Source: Arcobacter sp. (GTDB lineage: Bacteria > Campylobacterota > Campylobacteria > Campylobacterales > Sulfurimonadaceae). From it: 64,000 bases of DNA. The number at the start of each line of letters is the position of its first letter. Positions within the stretch are counted from its first letter, which is position 1. The stretch is from the NCBI GenBank assembly GCA_024637195.1, contig JAGXFN010000015.1, positions 1-64,000 of the forward strand, in the 5' to 3' direction. The notes beneath the pieces are model-generated. The model had not been told where the DNA came from, did no database searches, and saw only the letters and a program-made list of their open reading frames with translations. This document shows, in pieces, positions 44,819 through 55,332 of this stretch. The position numbers were made by a program, and so were the translations under genes.

Positions 44819-45283
44819 GTGAAAGTAAGCGTAACACACCAAGAAGGAATGAAGTTTGAAGCGAAGACGGAGAAATCCTCTTTTATTATAGATTGTCCGA
44901 CGATCAGTCCTATCGAGTACTTTTTGTCCGGTATTATCAGCTGCAGTGCGACGGATATAATCCTGGTCCCTAAAAATCAGGGCTACGAAGTGACGGAACT
45001 CTCTATAGAGGGCGAGGTCGTGCGAAACGATGCCATGCCCAAAAAATTCAACAGTCTGCATCTTGACTACCATTTCAACTCGGGTGCGCAAGATGATTTA
45101 GCGGCACGCTGGGTTATGGCAAGTATCGAGACTTACTGTTCAACGATCAATACGATCCGCGGGGTAACAAAGATCACTTACTCGATCACGCACAACGGCA
45201 AGAAGATTCGCGATAAAGCGGAGATCATCTCAGGCGAAACCGCTACAGATTTTGGGGCGCTTGAAGGGTGTTGTCCCTCCTAA
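44819..45283 (+). CDS. OsmC/Ohr-family protein
   Basis: I choose the GTG at 44819, because AGGAG lies 6 bases before it; an upstream ATG at 44780 would run 25 bases into argH and gives an N-terminus unlike the family. The 154-residue protein has the OsmC fold with conserved Cys42 in GIISCSATDIIL and a second cysteine in IETYCSTINTI. In OsmC and Ohr these two form the peroxidatic pair that reduces organic hydroperoxides. The surroundings fit the YhfA/OsmC-like subgroup more than Ohr. The tail ends in GCCPS. A terminator follows directly. Confidence 0.8.
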   Translation: MKVSVTHQEGMKFEAKTEKSSFIIDCPTISPIEYFLSGIISCSATDIILVPKNQGYEVTELSIEGEVVRNDAMPKKFNSLHLDYHFNSGAQDDLAARWVMASIETYCSTINTIRGVTKITYSITHNGKKIRDKAEIISGETATDFGALEGCCPS

Positions 45284-45287
45284 AACT

Positions 45288-45315
45288 CCAAGGAAGATCT
45301 CCTTGGTCTATTTTT
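45288..45315. terminator. bidirectional intrinsic terminator
   Basis: CCAAGGA (45288-45294) and TCCTTGG (45300-45306) pair around AGATC, followed by TCTATTTTT on the plus strand; on the minus strand the same stem is followed by AGTTTTAG. It lies between the convergent OsmC and HIT genes and suits both. Confidence 0.75.
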
Positions 45316-45670
45316 AAAAGAAATCTTTCGGATCAGCATCCGCAAAGTGTCCCCAGCTCAATTTAGCTCCGCCCAGAAGATGCCAGTGCAGGTGTTTTAC
45401 CTCTTGCCCGCCATTGTCTCCTACGTTGGTGATGACGCGGTAACCGGATTCCTTGATCCCTACGACCCCAGCAACCTCTTGAATAAAGCTTGTCATGCCG
45501 GCCATCGTCTCAGGACTGACCTCATTGAAGCTGTCCACATGGACCTTTGGGATGATAAGGATATGTGCAGGTGCTTTGGGATTGATGTCGTGAAAGGCCA
45601 GAAAATCATCATTTTCTTTCACGGTGTTAACTGGAAGCTCTCCGCTTACTATTTTACAAAAAATACACAT
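45314..45670 (-). CDS. HIT-family nucleotide hydrolase
   Basis: The 118-residue protein is a HIT domain: the histidine triad is H-L-H-W-H-L-L near residue 96, and CIFCKIVSGELPVNTV and APAHILIIPKVHVDSFNE match HinT/PKCI proteins. These cleave purine nucleoside phosphoramidates and related compounds. The domain fills the whole chain. It is convergent with the OsmC gene and diverges from pheS across 200 bases. GGGAAATTAAA precedes the ATG. Confidence 0.88.
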   Translation of the reverse strand: MCIFCKIVSGELPVNTVKENDDFLAFHDINPKAPAHILIIPKVHVDSFNEVSPETMAGMTSFIQEVAGVVGIKESGYRVITNVGDNGGQEVKHLHWHLLGGAKLSWGHFADADPKDFF

Positions 45671-45801
45671 TTTAATTTCCCTTGTTTCAAAGTGAAAATA
45701 TTATAACTAAAAAACAAAAAAAGATAAGCAGTGCCGGGTGTTTGGAGCTGTTTATTATCAAGAAGTCTAAAAATTAAAGGCGATTGTAATGCGTTTTTCC
45801 C

Positions 45802-45807
45802 TATAAT
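45802..45807 (+). promoter_or_regulatory. candidate -10 box for pheS
   Basis: TATAAT lies 64 bases before the TTG start of pheS in the 200-base gap shared with the HIT gene. A run of T residues (GCGTTTTTCC) precedes it. AAGGAAC before the TTG is the ribosome site. I saw no phe-type leader peptide in the gap. Confidence 0.55.
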
Positions 45808-45870
45808 CGCGAGAATATTCTAAGGTTTTCTCTGATTTTGGAGCGCCTTTAACCCTACTAAGGAACTACT

Positions 45871-46863
45871 TTGACCAAGTGGATAGAAAAAATTGAATCA
45901 GCGCAGACGCCTTCGCAGATCGAAGAGATAAGAATTGCTATTTTTGGAAAAAAAGGGGAGCTGACGGCAGCTTTCGCTCAGATGAAAGATGCGTCAAACG
46001 AAGAAAAACCCCGCATTGCCAAAGAACTTAACGACCATAAGACAAGACTTAATGCCCTTTTGAACGAGAAAAAAGTTTCTCTGGAAACAGAAGCTCTTAA
46101 AAAAGCGATGAAGGCCGAGGGGATTGATGTTTCTCTTTACTCGCCACGCTCAGAACGCGGCGCGACGCATCCTGTTATGGACACGATGGACAGGGTGATC
46201 GAGTATTTCACAAACCTTAACTTCTCAGTAGAGACAGGCCCTATGGTAGAAGACGATTTTCACAACTTCGAAGCGCTTAACCTGCCCAAATACCATCCAG
46301 CCCGAGATATGCAGGATACTTTCTATTTTAAAGACGAGAAGCTTCTGCGCACGCACACTTCTCCGGTTCAGATAAGAACAATGATGAACACCAAGCCGCC
46401 GATACGTATGATCGCACCGGGTTCGGTCTTCCGCCGTGATTATGACATCACGCATACACCGATGTTCCATCAGGTGGAAGGGCTTTTGGTGGATGACATA
46501 GGAAAGGTCTCCTTTGCCAACTTGAAGTTTATCTTAGAAGGCTTTTTACACCATATGTTCGGAGACGTAAAAGTGCGTTTCCGTCCGAGTTTCTTTCCCT
46601 TTACGGAGCCTTCGGCTGAAGTCGATATCTCCTGCATCTTTTGTGCGGGAGAGGGATGCCGCGTCTGTTCCAAGACCGGCTGGCTCGAGGTGCTTGGCTG
46701 CGGTATCGTTGATCCGAATGTCTTTGATGCCGTCGGGTATAAGGATGTAAGCGGGTACGCCTTTGGTCTGGGTATTGAACGTTTTGCGATGCTGATCCAC
46801 CAGATCCCTGACCTGCGCTCTTTGTTTGAGGGCGATATAAGACTATTGGAGCAATTTAGATGA
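45871..46863 (+). CDS. pheS: phenylalanyl-tRNA synthetase alpha subunit PheS
   Basis: PheS forms the catalytic half of the alpha2-beta2 enzyme that charges tRNA-Phe. The 330-residue frame starts with TTG at 45871 with AAGGA eight bases upstream. The N-terminal coiled coil contains [14 protein letters not shown], the class II motif 2 region contains [19 protein letters not shown], and motif 3 is [27 protein letters not shown] and [15 protein letters not shown] are conserved blocks. It overlaps pheT by 4 bases. Confidence 0.96.
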   Translation: MTKWIEKIESAQTPSQIEEIRIAIFGKKGELTAAFAQMKDASNEEKPRIAKELNDHKTRLNALLNEKKVSLETEALKKAMKAEGIDVSLYSPRSERGATHPVMDTMDRVIEYFTNLNFSVETGPMVEDDFHNFEALNLPKYHPARDMQDTFYFKDEKLLRTHTSPVQIRTMMNTKPPIRMIAPGSVFRRDYDITHTPMFHQVEGLLVDDIGKVSFANLKFILEGFLHHMFGDVKVRFRPSFFPFTEPSAEVDISCIFCAGEGCRVCSKTGWLEVLGCGIVDPNVFDAVGYKDVSGYAFGLGIERFAMLIHQIPDLRSLFEGDIRLLEQFR

Positions 46864-49190
46864 TAATTACAAAAAGCTGGTTAAACGAGTGGATCGACAT
46901 TGAGGACAAGAGCGGCGAAGAGCTGGCGAAGACATTTAATGCGATCGGTCTTGAAGTTGATCGCCATGAGGTCTATACCGTACCGAAAAAGATTGTCATC
47001 GGAAAGATTCTCTCTTGCGAAAAACACCCGGATGCGGATAAGCTCAATGTCTGTCAAGTGGACATCGGTACGGCAACGCGTCAAATCGTCTGCGGTGCAG
47101 CAAATGTTCGTGCAGATATTTATGTCGCGGTGGCAACAATCGGCGCAGAGATGCCCAACGGTATGAAGATCAAACCGGTGCAGCTCCGCGGGATTGAGAG
47201 CATCGGCATGATCTGCTCCTCGACGGAACTAGGGCTTGCTAAACTCGAAGAGGGGATCATGATACTCGATGAGAGCATCGGTGAGCTAAAACCCGGAGCG
47301 GAACTTTGCGAAAACCCTTATCTGAACGATGAACTGATCGAGCTTGAATTGACAGCAAACCGGGGAGACTGTTTGAGTATTAACGGTGTTGCCCGGGATC
47401 TTTCTGCCGCCTATGACATCGAACTCAAAGAACGCAAGAAATCTGTTCCTGAAGAAAAACAGATAGGAATAGGACGTATTTTACATCTTAACCACACGCA
47501 GCAGAGCGATGTGAACCTGATGTACAAGGCGTTTAAGAAAAACGATTTTGAGCTTCCGCTGCTTTTGCGTTTGCGTATGTCGATGCTTGAAGAGGAATGC
47601 CAGTCGGCTATTGATGCACTGCTCTTTTATGCCACCTACAGTTCGGGAGTGATACTGCGTGCCTATGGCTATAAGGCCTTCCCTATGCAACTTGAAAAAG
47701 CGCAAATTACACTGGACAAAGATGCGAACGGTTATGCGATCATCACAGGAAAAGAAAAAGCGTCGACGGTGGGTATTATCCAGTATCCTTCTTCACGCAT
47801 TACCCCTGAAGATGAGATTGTTGTTATTGAAGCCTCTTATATTCATCCTGACACGATCTCACGAAAGATGGGAGAGCATAAGATTGAGAACGGCCCTCTT
47901 TTTTATCGCACATCCCGAGGGTCTGAGCCATACTTGGAATTCGGTCTGGAGTATTGTCAGGAGCTTTTGCGCAGCTATGCACAGACGGAAGTCTTCGGCG
48001 GAAGTTTGGAGCTTCGTACCCCGCATGAGGAGCTAGTGCTTCATATGAGTATTGAAGGCATCAGCGATATTATCGGAATGGATGTCCATAAGGCGCAGGT
48101 GACTCAGCTGTTGAAAAATCTCGGATTTAATATACTTAAATCTCAAGCAGGACAGATTGTTGTCGGCGTGCCTCAATTCAGACATGATATCACTCATATT
48201 CAAGATATTGTAGAAGAGATCGTACGTCTTGTCGGAATAGACAATATCCCCTCCAAGCCTTATGCCTTTACGGAAAAACCACATCATAATGATGCCAGCA
48301 TCTTTTTTAACAAACGCAAGCACTATCGTCAGCGCGCCGCGGACTGCGGTTTTTTCGAAAGCGTACAGTTTGTCTTTAATGAAAAAGCAAAACTTAAAGG
48401 CTTCGGATTTGATCTTATTGACGAGAGACTTGATCTGCTCAACCCGATTGCGGGAACCCTTGACACGCTTCGTCCCACGCTTCTCGTCGGTCTTTTGGAA
48501 GCTGCCAGCAGCAATTCCAAGGCCGGACGTAAACAGGTCCCTCTTTTTGAGGTCGGTTCGGTCTTTGATACCCAGCGCAATGAGACGATCAAGATGGCCT
48601 TTATATTCAGCGGACAAGAGAGTGCCGAGAGCATTGAGAATCACGGCAAACCTGCCATGATTGGATTTGAAAAATTTGTACAGAAGATCTCAAATATTAT
48701 CGGAGATTTTGAACTGCGGCCGGTGGAACTTTCTCATACGCTGGCCCACCCCTACCAGTGTGCACAGATTGTTGCAGACGAGAAACCGATAGGAACGCTC
48801 TTCAAGCTTCATCCGGGTATACAAAATGAGTATGACCTTGAGAGCACTTGTCTGTGCGAGCTTGAGTTTGATGCACTTTTTTACGATCTTTGTATTGCGA
48901 AACCCTCTTCAAAATACCAGTCCTCCTCCCGTGACCTTTCTATTGTGATACCAAAGTCTCTGCGCTATACAGAGCTCAAAGAGGTGATCCAAGCGGCTCA
49001 AAGCCCTGAGGTTGTGCGTTTCTATCCGATTGACACCTATGAGAGCGAGGCGCTGGGCGAGCAGATGAGTCTGACCCTGCGTTTTATGCTCCAATCCGAG
49101 CAGAAGACACTCGAAGAAGAGGACATCACTTCTTCGATGAACTCTATCGTTGCCGCTCTGAATGAAAAACTGGGAATCGCACTACGATGA
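46860..49190 (+). CDS. pheT: phenylalanyl-tRNA synthetase beta subunit PheT
   Basis: PheT holds the tRNA-binding and editing parts of the synthetase. The 776-residue protein begins with the EMAP-like OB domain carrying [15 protein letters not shown] and [11 protein letters not shown], followed by the B3/B4 editing region with [11 protein letters not shown] and the B5 and catalytic-like domains. The C-terminal ferredoxin-fold anticodon domain (about 690-776) opens with [14 protein letters not shown]. Length is normal. It overlaps aroA by 4 bases, so the pheST-aroA-ispH genes form one unit. Confidence 0.96.
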   Translation: MIITKSWLNEWIDIEDKSGEELAKTFNAIGLEVDRHEVYTVPKKIVIGKILSCEKHPDADKLNVCQVDIGTATRQIVCGAANVRADIYVAVATIGAEMPNGMKIKPVQLRGIESIGMICSSTELGLAKLEEGIMILDESIGELKPGAELCENPYLNDELIELELTANRGDCLSINGVARDLSAAYDIELKERKKSVPEEKQIGIGRILHLNHTQQSDVNLMYKAFKKNDFELPLLLRLRMSMLEEECQSAIDALLFYATYSSGVILRAYGYKAFPMQLEKAQITLDKDANGYAIITGKEKASTVGIIQYPSSRITPEDEIVVIEASYIHPDTISRKMGEHKIENGPLFYRTSRGSEPYLEFGLEYCQELLRSYAQTEVFGGSLELRTPHEELVLHMSIEGISDIIGMDVHKAQVTQLLKNLGFNILKSQAGQIVVGVPQFRHDITHIQDIVEEIVRLVGIDNIPSKPYAFTEKPHHNDASIFFNKRKHYRQRAADCGFFESVQFVFNEKAKLKGFGFDLIDERLDLLNPIAGTLDTLRPTLLVGLLEAASSNSKAGRKQVPLFEVGSVFDTQRNETIKMAFIFSGQESAESIENHGKPAMIGFEKFVQKISNIIGDFELRPVELSHTLAHPYQCAQIVADEKPIGTLFKLHPGIQNEYDLESTCLCELEFDALFYDLCIAKPSSKYQSSSRDLSIVIPKSLRYTELKEVIQAAQSPEVVRFYPIDTYESEALGEQMSLTLRFMLQSEQKTLEEEDITSSMNSIVAALNEKLGIALR

Positions 49191-50467
49191 AAAATGCAAC
49201 AATTTACTCTGCGGCAGAGGCCTTTAGCCTAAAGTGCGACCAGATTGCACCGGATAAGTCGATCTCTCACCGCTGTGCGATGTTCTCACTTTTGGCAAAG
49301 GGCGAGTCGGTCATAGAAAACTTTTTGCGTGCGGAAGACACACTGAACACCCTGCAGATCGTAAAAGACCTGGGTGCCGAGGTCAAAGATGATGGTCAAG
49401 TGATCCGCATCAGGTCAGAAGGAATAAAAGAGCCGTTTGATATCCTCGATTGCGGAAATTCGGGGACGGGAATGCGTCTTTTCTGTGGTCTTTTGGCCTC
49501 GGCAAAGGGACATTTTATTCTCACAGGCGATGTGTATCTCAAGCGCCGTCCGATGAAGCGTGTGACGCAGCCTTTAAGAGATATCGGTGCATTTTTAGAC
49601 GGAAGAGAGGAAGGGGATTTCGCCCCGCTAAGCATCCGCGGCGGTTCATTAAAAGCCTTTGACTATCAGAGCAAGATCGCCTCGGCTCAGGTCAAGTCGG
49701 CGATGATCTTGGCGGCACTCAGTGCAGACGGAAAATGTAGCTACACGGAGCCGGAACTAAGCCGCGACCACACGGAGCGTATGCTAAAAGGAATGGGCGC
49801 CGAACTTGAAGTGAAGGGTTTGACAACGAAGATCACACCGCTCAAAGGGCTTCTTGAACCGCTTCATATCCGCGTACCAGCTGACCCCTCATCGGCCTTT
49901 TTCTTTGCCGTGGCCGCCGCTATAACGCCGGGAGCAGAAGTACTGATCGAGGGGGTGACCTTCAATCCGACACGTATTGAAGCCTTTAAGGCACTTGAAC
50001 GGATGGGAACGCAGATCTCTTATGAGCTTAAAGAGCAGAAGTATGAGCCCACAGGAAACATCCGTGTTACATATGCCCCGCTAAAGGCGATAACGGTCGA
50101 AGAAAACATCTCCTGGCTTATCGATGAATTGCCGGCACTCTCAATCGCTTTTGCCTGTGCGCAAGGAGTGAGCACCGTCAAAAATGCCGAAGAGCTGCGG
50201 GTCAAAGAGAGCGACAGGATCACAAGCGTGGTTACCAATCTAAACCATTGCGGTATCAAGACAGATGAGTTCGAAGACGGCTATAGCGTGAGGGGCGGGG
50301 TGCTGCAACCGGCCTTGATCAACTCATATGGCGACCACCGTATTGCGATGAGTTTTGCGATAGCAGGGCTGCAGTGCGGAATGAAGATCGAGGATATCGC
50401 GTGCATTCAGACCTCATTTCCAAACTTTTTTGATATTTTGTCCAAAATTACGCGGGTTGAACTCTAG
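49187..50467 (+). CDS. aroA: 3-phosphoshikimate 1-carboxyvinyltransferase (EPSP synthase) AroA
   Basis: AroA joins phosphoenolpyruvate to shikimate-3-phosphate in aromatic amino acid synthesis. The 426-residue protein has the substrate-binding segments [17 protein letters not shown] and [15 protein letters not shown], the [10 protein letters not shown] loop and [10 protein letters not shown] near residue 340. Class I or II cannot be judged safely by eye. It lies between pheT (4-base overlap) and ispH (12 bases). Confidence 0.96.
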   Translation: MKNATIYSAAEAFSLKCDQIAPDKSISHRCAMFSLLAKGESVIENFLRAEDTLNTLQIVKDLGAEVKDDGQVIRIRSEGIKEPFDILDCGNSGTGMRLFCGLLASAKGHFILTGDVYLKRRPMKRVTQPLRDIGAFLDGREEGDFAPLSIRGGSLKAFDYQSKIASAQVKSAMILAALSADGKCSYTEPELSRDHTERMLKGMGAELEVKGLTTKITPLKGLLEPLHIRVPADPSSAFFFAVAAAITPGAEVLIEGVTFNPTRIEAFKALERMGTQISYELKEQKYEPTGNIRVTYAPLKAITVEENISWLIDELPALSIAFACAQGVSTVKNAEELRVKESDRITSVVTNLNHCGIKTDEFEDGYSVRGGVLQPALINSYGDHRIAMSFAIAGLQCGMKIEDIACIQTSFPNFFDILSKITRVEL

Positions 50468-50479
50468 AAGGGAAAAACA

Positions 50480-51310
50480 ATGAAGATAAGATTGGCAGAA
50501 AACTACGGATTTTGTTTCGGCGTAAAACGTGCGATAAAAATTGCTGAAGATAATGTCGGTGCATCGACCTTTGGTCCATTGATCCACAACTCCAAAGAGA
50601 TCGAGCGTCTCAACATTGACTTCAAGGTCTCTTTGGTCGAAGACATCTCAACCTTCAAGCCCGGAGACAAGGCTGTCATCCGCACACACGGAATACCTAA
50701 AGATGAACTCTCGGCGCTAAAACAGAAGAAGATAGACGTTATAGATGCCACCTGTCCTTATGTGACAAAACCCCAACAGATCTGTGAAGAGATGAGCAAA
50801 GAGGGGTATGATATTGTGATCTTTGGCGACGTAAACCATCCGGAGATCAAAGGGGTTATGTCGTATTCTCAAAGCGGAGCGACGGTCGTGGAGAGTGTTG
50901 AAGAACTTGAGGGAAAAACATTCAAAGACAAGATCGCTGTCGTTGCCCAGACGACGCGCAAGGTCGAAGAGTTTATGAGCGTCTGCAACTATCTTATGCG
51001 CACGCACAAAGAGGTCCGTGTTTTCAACACGATCTGCAACGCGACCTTTGACAACCAAGACGCGATACGAAAACTCTCCAAAGAGTCTGATGTTATGATC
51101 GTCATCGGCGGAAAAAACTCCTCAAACACCAAACAGCTGCACTCTATTTCCAAGGAGGAGTGCCCGGATAGCTATCTGGTGGAGGGGCCAGATGATCTGG
51201 AAGTCTCCTGGTTTGTAGGTAAAGAGGAGTGCGGTGTTAGTGCCGGTGCTTCGACCCCAGACTGGATCATCAGGCAGGTAACGCAGATGATAGAAAAACT
51301 CTCTGCCTAA
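50480..51310 (+). CDS. ispH: 4-hydroxy-3-methylbut-2-enyl diphosphate reductase IspH
   Basis: IspH makes isopentenyl and dimethylallyl diphosphate at the end of the methylerythritol phosphate pathway, using a 4Fe-4S cluster. The 276-residue protein has the three cluster cysteines: Cys12 in NYGFCFGVKRA, one in VIDATCPYVTKPQ and one in NTICNATFDNQ. The VIIGGKNSSNTKQL-like block (VIGGKNSSNTKQL) and GVSAGASTPDW are family marks. It feeds the polyprenyl synthase at 32.8 kb. A hairpin follows the stop. Confidence 0.96.
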   Translation: MKIRLAENYGFCFGVKRAIKIAEDNVGASTFGPLIHNSKEIERLNIDFKVSLVEDISTFKPGDKAVIRTHGIPKDELSALKQKKIDVIDATCPYVTKPQQICEEMSKEGYDIVIFGDVNHPEIKGVMSYSQSGATVVESVEELEGKTFKDKIAVVAQTTRKVEEFMSVCNYLMRTHKEVRVFNTICNATFDNQDAIRKLSKESDVMIVIGGKNSSNTKQLHSISKEECPDSYLVEGPDDLEVSWFVGKEECGVSAGASTPDWIIRQVTQMIEKLSA

Positions 51311-51312
51311 AA

Positions 51313-51345
51313 AGCCTGCCAGTCTATAATAGAAACAGGCAGGCT
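51313..51345 (+). terminator. hairpin after ispH
   Basis: AGCCTGCC (51313-51320) and GGCAGGCT (51338-51345) are exact complements, 8 bp, with a 17-base loop. It follows the ispH stop by 2 bases. There is no T-run right after it, so it may be a weak terminator. Confidence 0.55.
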
Positions 51346-51436
51346 GGAACAGTTTAAATCTTCACATTTTTAATTTTTAACTTATAACTTTCATAAATTT
51401 GTCCCTCTTATAAAGATATAGCAAGAAACAATTAGC

Positions 51437-51442
51437 TATAAT
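51437..51442 (+). promoter_or_regulatory. candidate -10 box for rpsA
   Basis: TATAAT lies 36 bases before the rpsA ATG and is followed by an A/T-rich leader with AAGGGATATTTGT as the ribosome site. It would let rpsA be driven apart from the aroA-ispH genes. Confidence 0.6.
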
Positions 51443-51477
51443 TTGCAAATTTTTATTTGTAAACAAGGGATATTTGT

Positions 51478-53136
51478 ATGGCTCAAGAGCTCGAACCAAT
51501 GGAAGAAGAAAACTTTGCAGCGATGTTTGAAGCATCAGAAAAACGTTCTGAAGAATCAAACCGTATTGTTGAAGGTATCATCGTAGAGATCCAAGAGGAT
51601 AAAGCACTCGTAGATGTGGGTGAAAAACTAGAAGGTCTTTTGTACCTTAATGAGATTCAAGATGAATCAGGTGAATTAAAGTATAAAATTAATGACCGAA
51701 TTCAGGTAATGATTACAGGATTTCGTAACGAACGTCCAAAGATCTCCCACCTAAAAGTGCTGGAACAACTTAAAACACTAGAGTTTATCAAAGCGCACAA
51801 AGATGATTATGAAGACCTCATTATCGAAGGTACTATCACGAAGAAGAACCGTGGCGGATACATCATCGAAGAGGACGAGGTCTCCTTCTTTATGCCGCGT
51901 TCACTCGCAGCGTTGAAAGATGACGAAGATGTTATCGGGCGCAGAATCAAAGCCGCGGTTATCAAGATCGACGAAGATGAGAACTCAATTGTTCTTTCCC
52001 GTCGCAAACTTCTGAATGAAGACCGCAAAAAACGCAAGCAGATCATCGATGCGCTTCTTGAAGAAGATACGGTTGTCGAAGGTACGATCAAAAAGATCAC
52101 TTCGTATGGCATGTTTGTTGATATCGGCGGTGTAGACGGTCTTGTCCACTATAATGAGATCTCTTACAAAGGCCCGGTCAACCCTTCAAAGTACTACAAA
52201 GAGGGCGATGTCGTCGAATGTAAGGCTATCTCTTACGACAAAGACAAGCGCCACCTTTCACTCTCTATCAAAGCGGTAATGTCTGATCCTTGGGAAGAGG
52301 TTGAGTCTGAACTCGATGAGGGTGATACGATCACAGTTACGGTCTCTAATGTTGAGCCTTACGGGGTCTTTGTCGACCTTGGTAATGACATTGAAGGTTT
52401 CTTGCATGTGTCTGAAATCACATGGGACAAGAACATCAAATCGCCAAAAGACTACCTTGAAGTCGGTCAAGAGATCGATGTTGAAGTCATCGAAATCGAT
52501 CCGAAGAAACACAAGCTTCGTGTATCGCTTAAATCACTTCAGCCTAAACCGTTTGATGAGTTTATCAAGACCTCACGCGAGGGTGACATCATCAAAGGCA
52601 CAGTAACAACGCTGACTGATTTTGGAGCATTTGTGAAGATCGGTGTGGTTGAAGGTCTTCTTCATAACCAAGACTGTTCATGGGACAAAAACACAAAATG
52701 TAAAGATCTTTTCAAAGTCGGTGACGAAGTTGAAGTGAAGATCGTTAAGATCAACCGTGAAGAAGAGAAGATCTCTTTGAACCGCAAGGCACTCCTGGAG
52801 AGCCCGGTTGACAAGTTTGCCAAAGAGCACAAGATCAATGAAATCGTTAAGGGCAAGGTTCGTGACATCAAAGACTTCGGTGTATTTATTTCACTTGAAG
52901 ACGATATGGACGCGCTTATCCGTAACGAAGATCTTGAGCCATTGATAGCTGAAGAACTTAATGTAGGCGATGAGATCGAAGCGGCTATCGCAGTGATCGA
53001 CGTCAAACGTGATCGTATCCGTCTTTCTGTCAGAAAACTTCAGCGTCTTAAAGACCAGGTCGCTCTAGACGAAGTCAATGCTCAAGATGACGGAGGGAAC
53101 CTTTTAGGCGACCTGATCAAAGACCAGCTAAAGTAA
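51478..53136 (+). CDS. rpsA: 30S ribosomal protein S1
   Basis: S1 binds mRNA on the 30S subunit and helps start translation. The 552-residue protein contains about six S1 RNA-binding repeats, visible as repeated KGTVTTLTDFGAFVKIGVVEGL-type sequences; examples are EGTIKKITSYGMFVDIGGVDGL and VTVSNVEPYGVFVDLGNDIEG. The acidic N-terminal residues lead into the first repeat. The length is close to E. coli S1 (557). A separate promoter is visible upstream. A gene of unknown function follows 4 bases after the stop. Confidence 0.95.
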   Translation: MAQELEPMEEENFAAMFEASEKRSEESNRIVEGIIVEIQEDKALVDVGEKLEGLLYLNEIQDESGELKYKINDRIQVMITGFRNERPKISHLKVLEQLKTLEFIKAHKDDYEDLIIEGTITKKNRGGYIIEEDEVSFFMPRSLAALKDDEDVIGRRIKAAVIKIDEDENSIVLSRRKLLNEDRKKRKQIIDALLEEDTVVEGTIKKITSYGMFVDIGGVDGLVHYNEISYKGPVNPSKYYKEGDVVECKAISYDKDKRHLSLSIKAVMSDPWEEVESELDEGDTITVTVSNVEPYGVFVDLGNDIEGFLHVSEITWDKNIKSPKDYLEVGQEIDVEVIEIDPKKHKLRVSLKSLQPKPFDEFIKTSREGDIIKGTVTTLTDFGAFVKIGVVEGLLHNQDCSWDKNTKCKDLFKVGDEVEVKIVKINREEEKISLNRKALLESPVDKFAKEHKINEIVKGKVRDIKDFGVFISLEDDMDALIRNEDLEPLIAEELNVGDEIEAAIAVIDVKRDRIRLSVRKLQRLKDQVALDEVNAQDDGGNLLGDLIKDQLK

Positions 53137-53140
53137 ACGT

Positions 53141-53623
53141 ATGCACACAATGCTTGCAAAATGGCTTTTTCCGGCAATCTTTGTCGGAGTGGCCATCTTT
53201 CTGGTTCTCTTTTTGGTTCAAGTCAATCAAACAGATGCAAGCATTTATGCACAAAAGGCAGATATCCCCAAAGCCCAAGAACTGTCTTACATTCCAAGCC
53301 GAGAAAAATGGATAGAACGTTTTTCCGAGCATGAGAATGAAGGATTTTTTTACCCGGTCACAGAAATCTTTGTGCAACTCGATCTCAAAGAGCCGCCGGA
53401 AAAGACAAGCATCTATCAGCTTCAAGCAGGCGATCTTGATCCGTATCAACTTTTTTGCCTCAAAGAGGTCTTAGCACAATACAAAATCACTTATAAGTTT
53501 GAGCAAAACAAGAATGATATGAAGCTTGTTATCTATTCAAAAAACCTGTCTCAACTTCAAAATATAGTAAAAACATTGAAAGATTATGCTATAAATGCAC
53601 GCATAATTAAGATAATAAAATAA
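53141..53623 (+). CDS. unknown membrane-anchored protein
   Basis: The 160-residue protein has one N-terminal membrane helix (LAKWLFPAIFVGVAIFLVLFLV, about 5-26), so it is a single-pass protein with the rest outside the cytoplasm. The outer part contains PSREKWIERFSEHENEGFFY, a proline-rich LKEPPEKTS stretch, and a C-terminal mixed alpha/beta part ending DYAINARIIKIIK. I recognise no domain. It follows rpsA after 4 bases and precedes serA by 58, a place where Campylobacterota genomes are known to carry such a gene. Confidence 0.68.
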   Translation: MHTMLAKWLFPAIFVGVAIFLVLFLVQVNQTDASIYAQKADIPKAQELSYIPSREKWIERFSEHENEGFFYPVTEIFVQLDLKEPPEKTSIYQLQAGDLDPYQLFCLKEVLAQYKITYKFEQNKNDMKLVIYSKNLSQLQNIVKTLKDYAINARIIKIIK

Positions 53624-53681
53624 AATCAGCGCCCCAAAACATTAAAAAAATATTCTGGGGCGGCTTGAAAGAGGGTAATTA

Positions 53682-55265
53682 ATGTCAAAGCCAAAAATAG
53701 TCGTTTGTGACCATATCCATGAAGCCGGTCTTGAAATGCTTAAAAACGATGATCAGGTAGAGTATGTCTTTGCTGCTGATGTTGACAAGAGTGCACTTTT
53801 AGATATTATTGCGACAGCAGACGTCGCCATTACACGCAGTTCAACGGATGTTGATGAGAAGTTTATTAACGCGGCAAAACAGATGAAAGCTATTGTCCGT
53901 GCAGGCGTTGGTGTGGACAATGTTGATATAGACGGATGTTCAAAAGAGGGCATCATCGTTATGAACGTGCCGACTGCAAATACGATTGCCGCGGTAGAGC
54001 TGACGATGACGCACATGCTCTCTTGTATGCGGATGTTTCCATACTCCCATGACCATCTAAAAAACCAGCGAGTCTGGAAACGTGAAAAATGGTATGGTTA
54101 TGAGATGAAGGGCAAGCGCCTCGGTATCATCGGTTTTGGTAATATCGGAAGCCGTGTCGGTATCCGTGCTAAGGCCTTCGAGATGGACGTTGTGGCTTAT
54201 GATCCTTATATCTCCTCTTCAAAAGCGACTGATCTGGGCATGAAATATACGAGCAATTTTAACGATATTCTCTCTTGCGACATCATTACGATTCATACAC
54301 CGAAGAACGAAGAAACCCTTAATATGATCGACGAAGCGGAAATCGCCAAGATGAAAGATGGTGTTGTGCTGATCAACTGCGCACGCGGCGGTCTCTACAA
54401 TGAAGAGGCACTTTACAATAACTTGAAATCTCGAAAGATCCGTTTTGCGGGCATTGATGTCTTTAATAAAGAGCCGGCAACAGATCATCCGCTTTTAGAG
54501 CTTGATAATATCATCGTTTCGCCTCACCTGGGCGCAAACACCTTTGAGTCGCAATACAATATCGGTGTCCAGGCTGCCGAACAGGCGCTAAACGCGGCCA
54601 AAGGTATCGAATTTAAGAATGCCTTTAACCTGCCGATAGACGAGAGCAAGATCCCTGCCTTTGTCAAACCATTCTTGGAGCTGACCCAAAAGACAGCCTT
54701 CTTGGCAGCGCAGATGAACAAGGCGCCGATCAAGTCGATCAAGATAAGCGCGCAGGGTGATATCGCTCAGTACCTTAAATCGATGATGACCTTCGCAACT
54801 GTCGGTGCCTTGACAGAATCTGTAGGCGACAATATCAATTATGTCAATGCAGAGTTCGTGGCGCAAGACCGCGGCATCAGCTTGGATTTCAAAGAAGAGG
54901 CAAATACAAGCATCTACAAGAACAAGATCAGAATCAAGCTGACGACAGAAAAAGATGTGATCTCGATCTCTTCGACGATCTTTGAAGAAAATGTCCAGCG
55001 TATCGTAGAGATCAACGGGTTTGATCTTGATATCGAGCCAAAAGGCAATCTTATCATCTTTAAAAACACGGATGTCCCGGGGGTCATCGGTCATGTCGGT
55101 ACTACATTGGCCAAGCACAATGTCAATATCGCTGATTTCCGTTTGGGCAGAAGTGACAGCGAAGCACTTGCTGTCATTGTCGTTGACTCCAAGGTCTCCA
55201 AAGAGACACTCAAAGAGCTTTCTGAGCTAAAAGCCTGCATCAGCGTAGACTACGCGCGTATATAA
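53682..55265 (+). CDS. serA: D-3-phosphoglycerate dehydrogenase SerA
   Basis: SerA oxidises 3-phosphoglycerate as the first step of serine synthesis. The 527-residue protein has the D-2-hydroxyacid dehydrogenase fold: RLGIIGFGNIGSRVG for NAD, NCARGGLYNEEAL with the catalytic arginine, and SPHLGANTFES with the catalytic histidine. An allosteric substrate-binding domain and a C-terminal ACT domain (from about 460, with DVPGVIGHVGTTLAKHNVNI) show the long, serine-regulated form. It is preceded by GAAAGAGGG before the ATG. A short hairpin follows. Confidence 0.96.
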   Translation: MSKPKIVVCDHIHEAGLEMLKNDDQVEYVFAADVDKSALLDIIATADVAITRSSTDVDEKFINAAKQMKAIVRAGVGVDNVDIDGCSKEGIIVMNVPTANTIAAVELTMTHMLSCMRMFPYSHDHLKNQRVWKREKWYGYEMKGKRLGIIGFGNIGSRVGIRAKAFEMDVVAYDPYISSSKATDLGMKYTSNFNDILSCDIITIHTPKNEETLNMIDEAEIAKMKDGVVLINCARGGLYNEEALYNNLKSRKIRFAGIDVFNKEPATDHPLLELDNIIVSPHLGANTFESQYNIGVQAAEQALNAAKGIEFKNAFNLPIDESKIPAFVKPFLELTQKTAFLAAQMNKAPIKSIKISAQGDIAQYLKSMMTFATVGALTESVGDNINYVNAEFVAQDRGISLDFKEEANTSIYKNKIRIKLTTEKDVISISSTIFEENVQRIVEINGFDLDIEPKGNLIIFKNTDVPGVIGHVGTTLAKHNVNIADFRLGRSDSEALAVIVVDSKVSKETLKELSELKACISVDYARI

Positions 55266-55274
55266 CCCTTACAG

Positions 55275-55291
55275 CTGCCCATAAGGGGCAG
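55275..55291. terminator. hairpin between serA and the LapD-like gene
   Basis: CTGCCC (55275-55280) and GGGCAG (55286-55291) form a 6-bp stem with a 5-base loop between convergent genes. A T-run is not clear. Confidence 0.45.
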
Positions 55292-55332
55292 TCTCCTGGA
55301 AACATCTTCTTTCTTTTGTGAAATCTTCTGGA

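Noticed and set aside
48033-48644. Minus-strand frame within pheT
   Set aside because: It lies opposite the core of PheT and does not look like any family.
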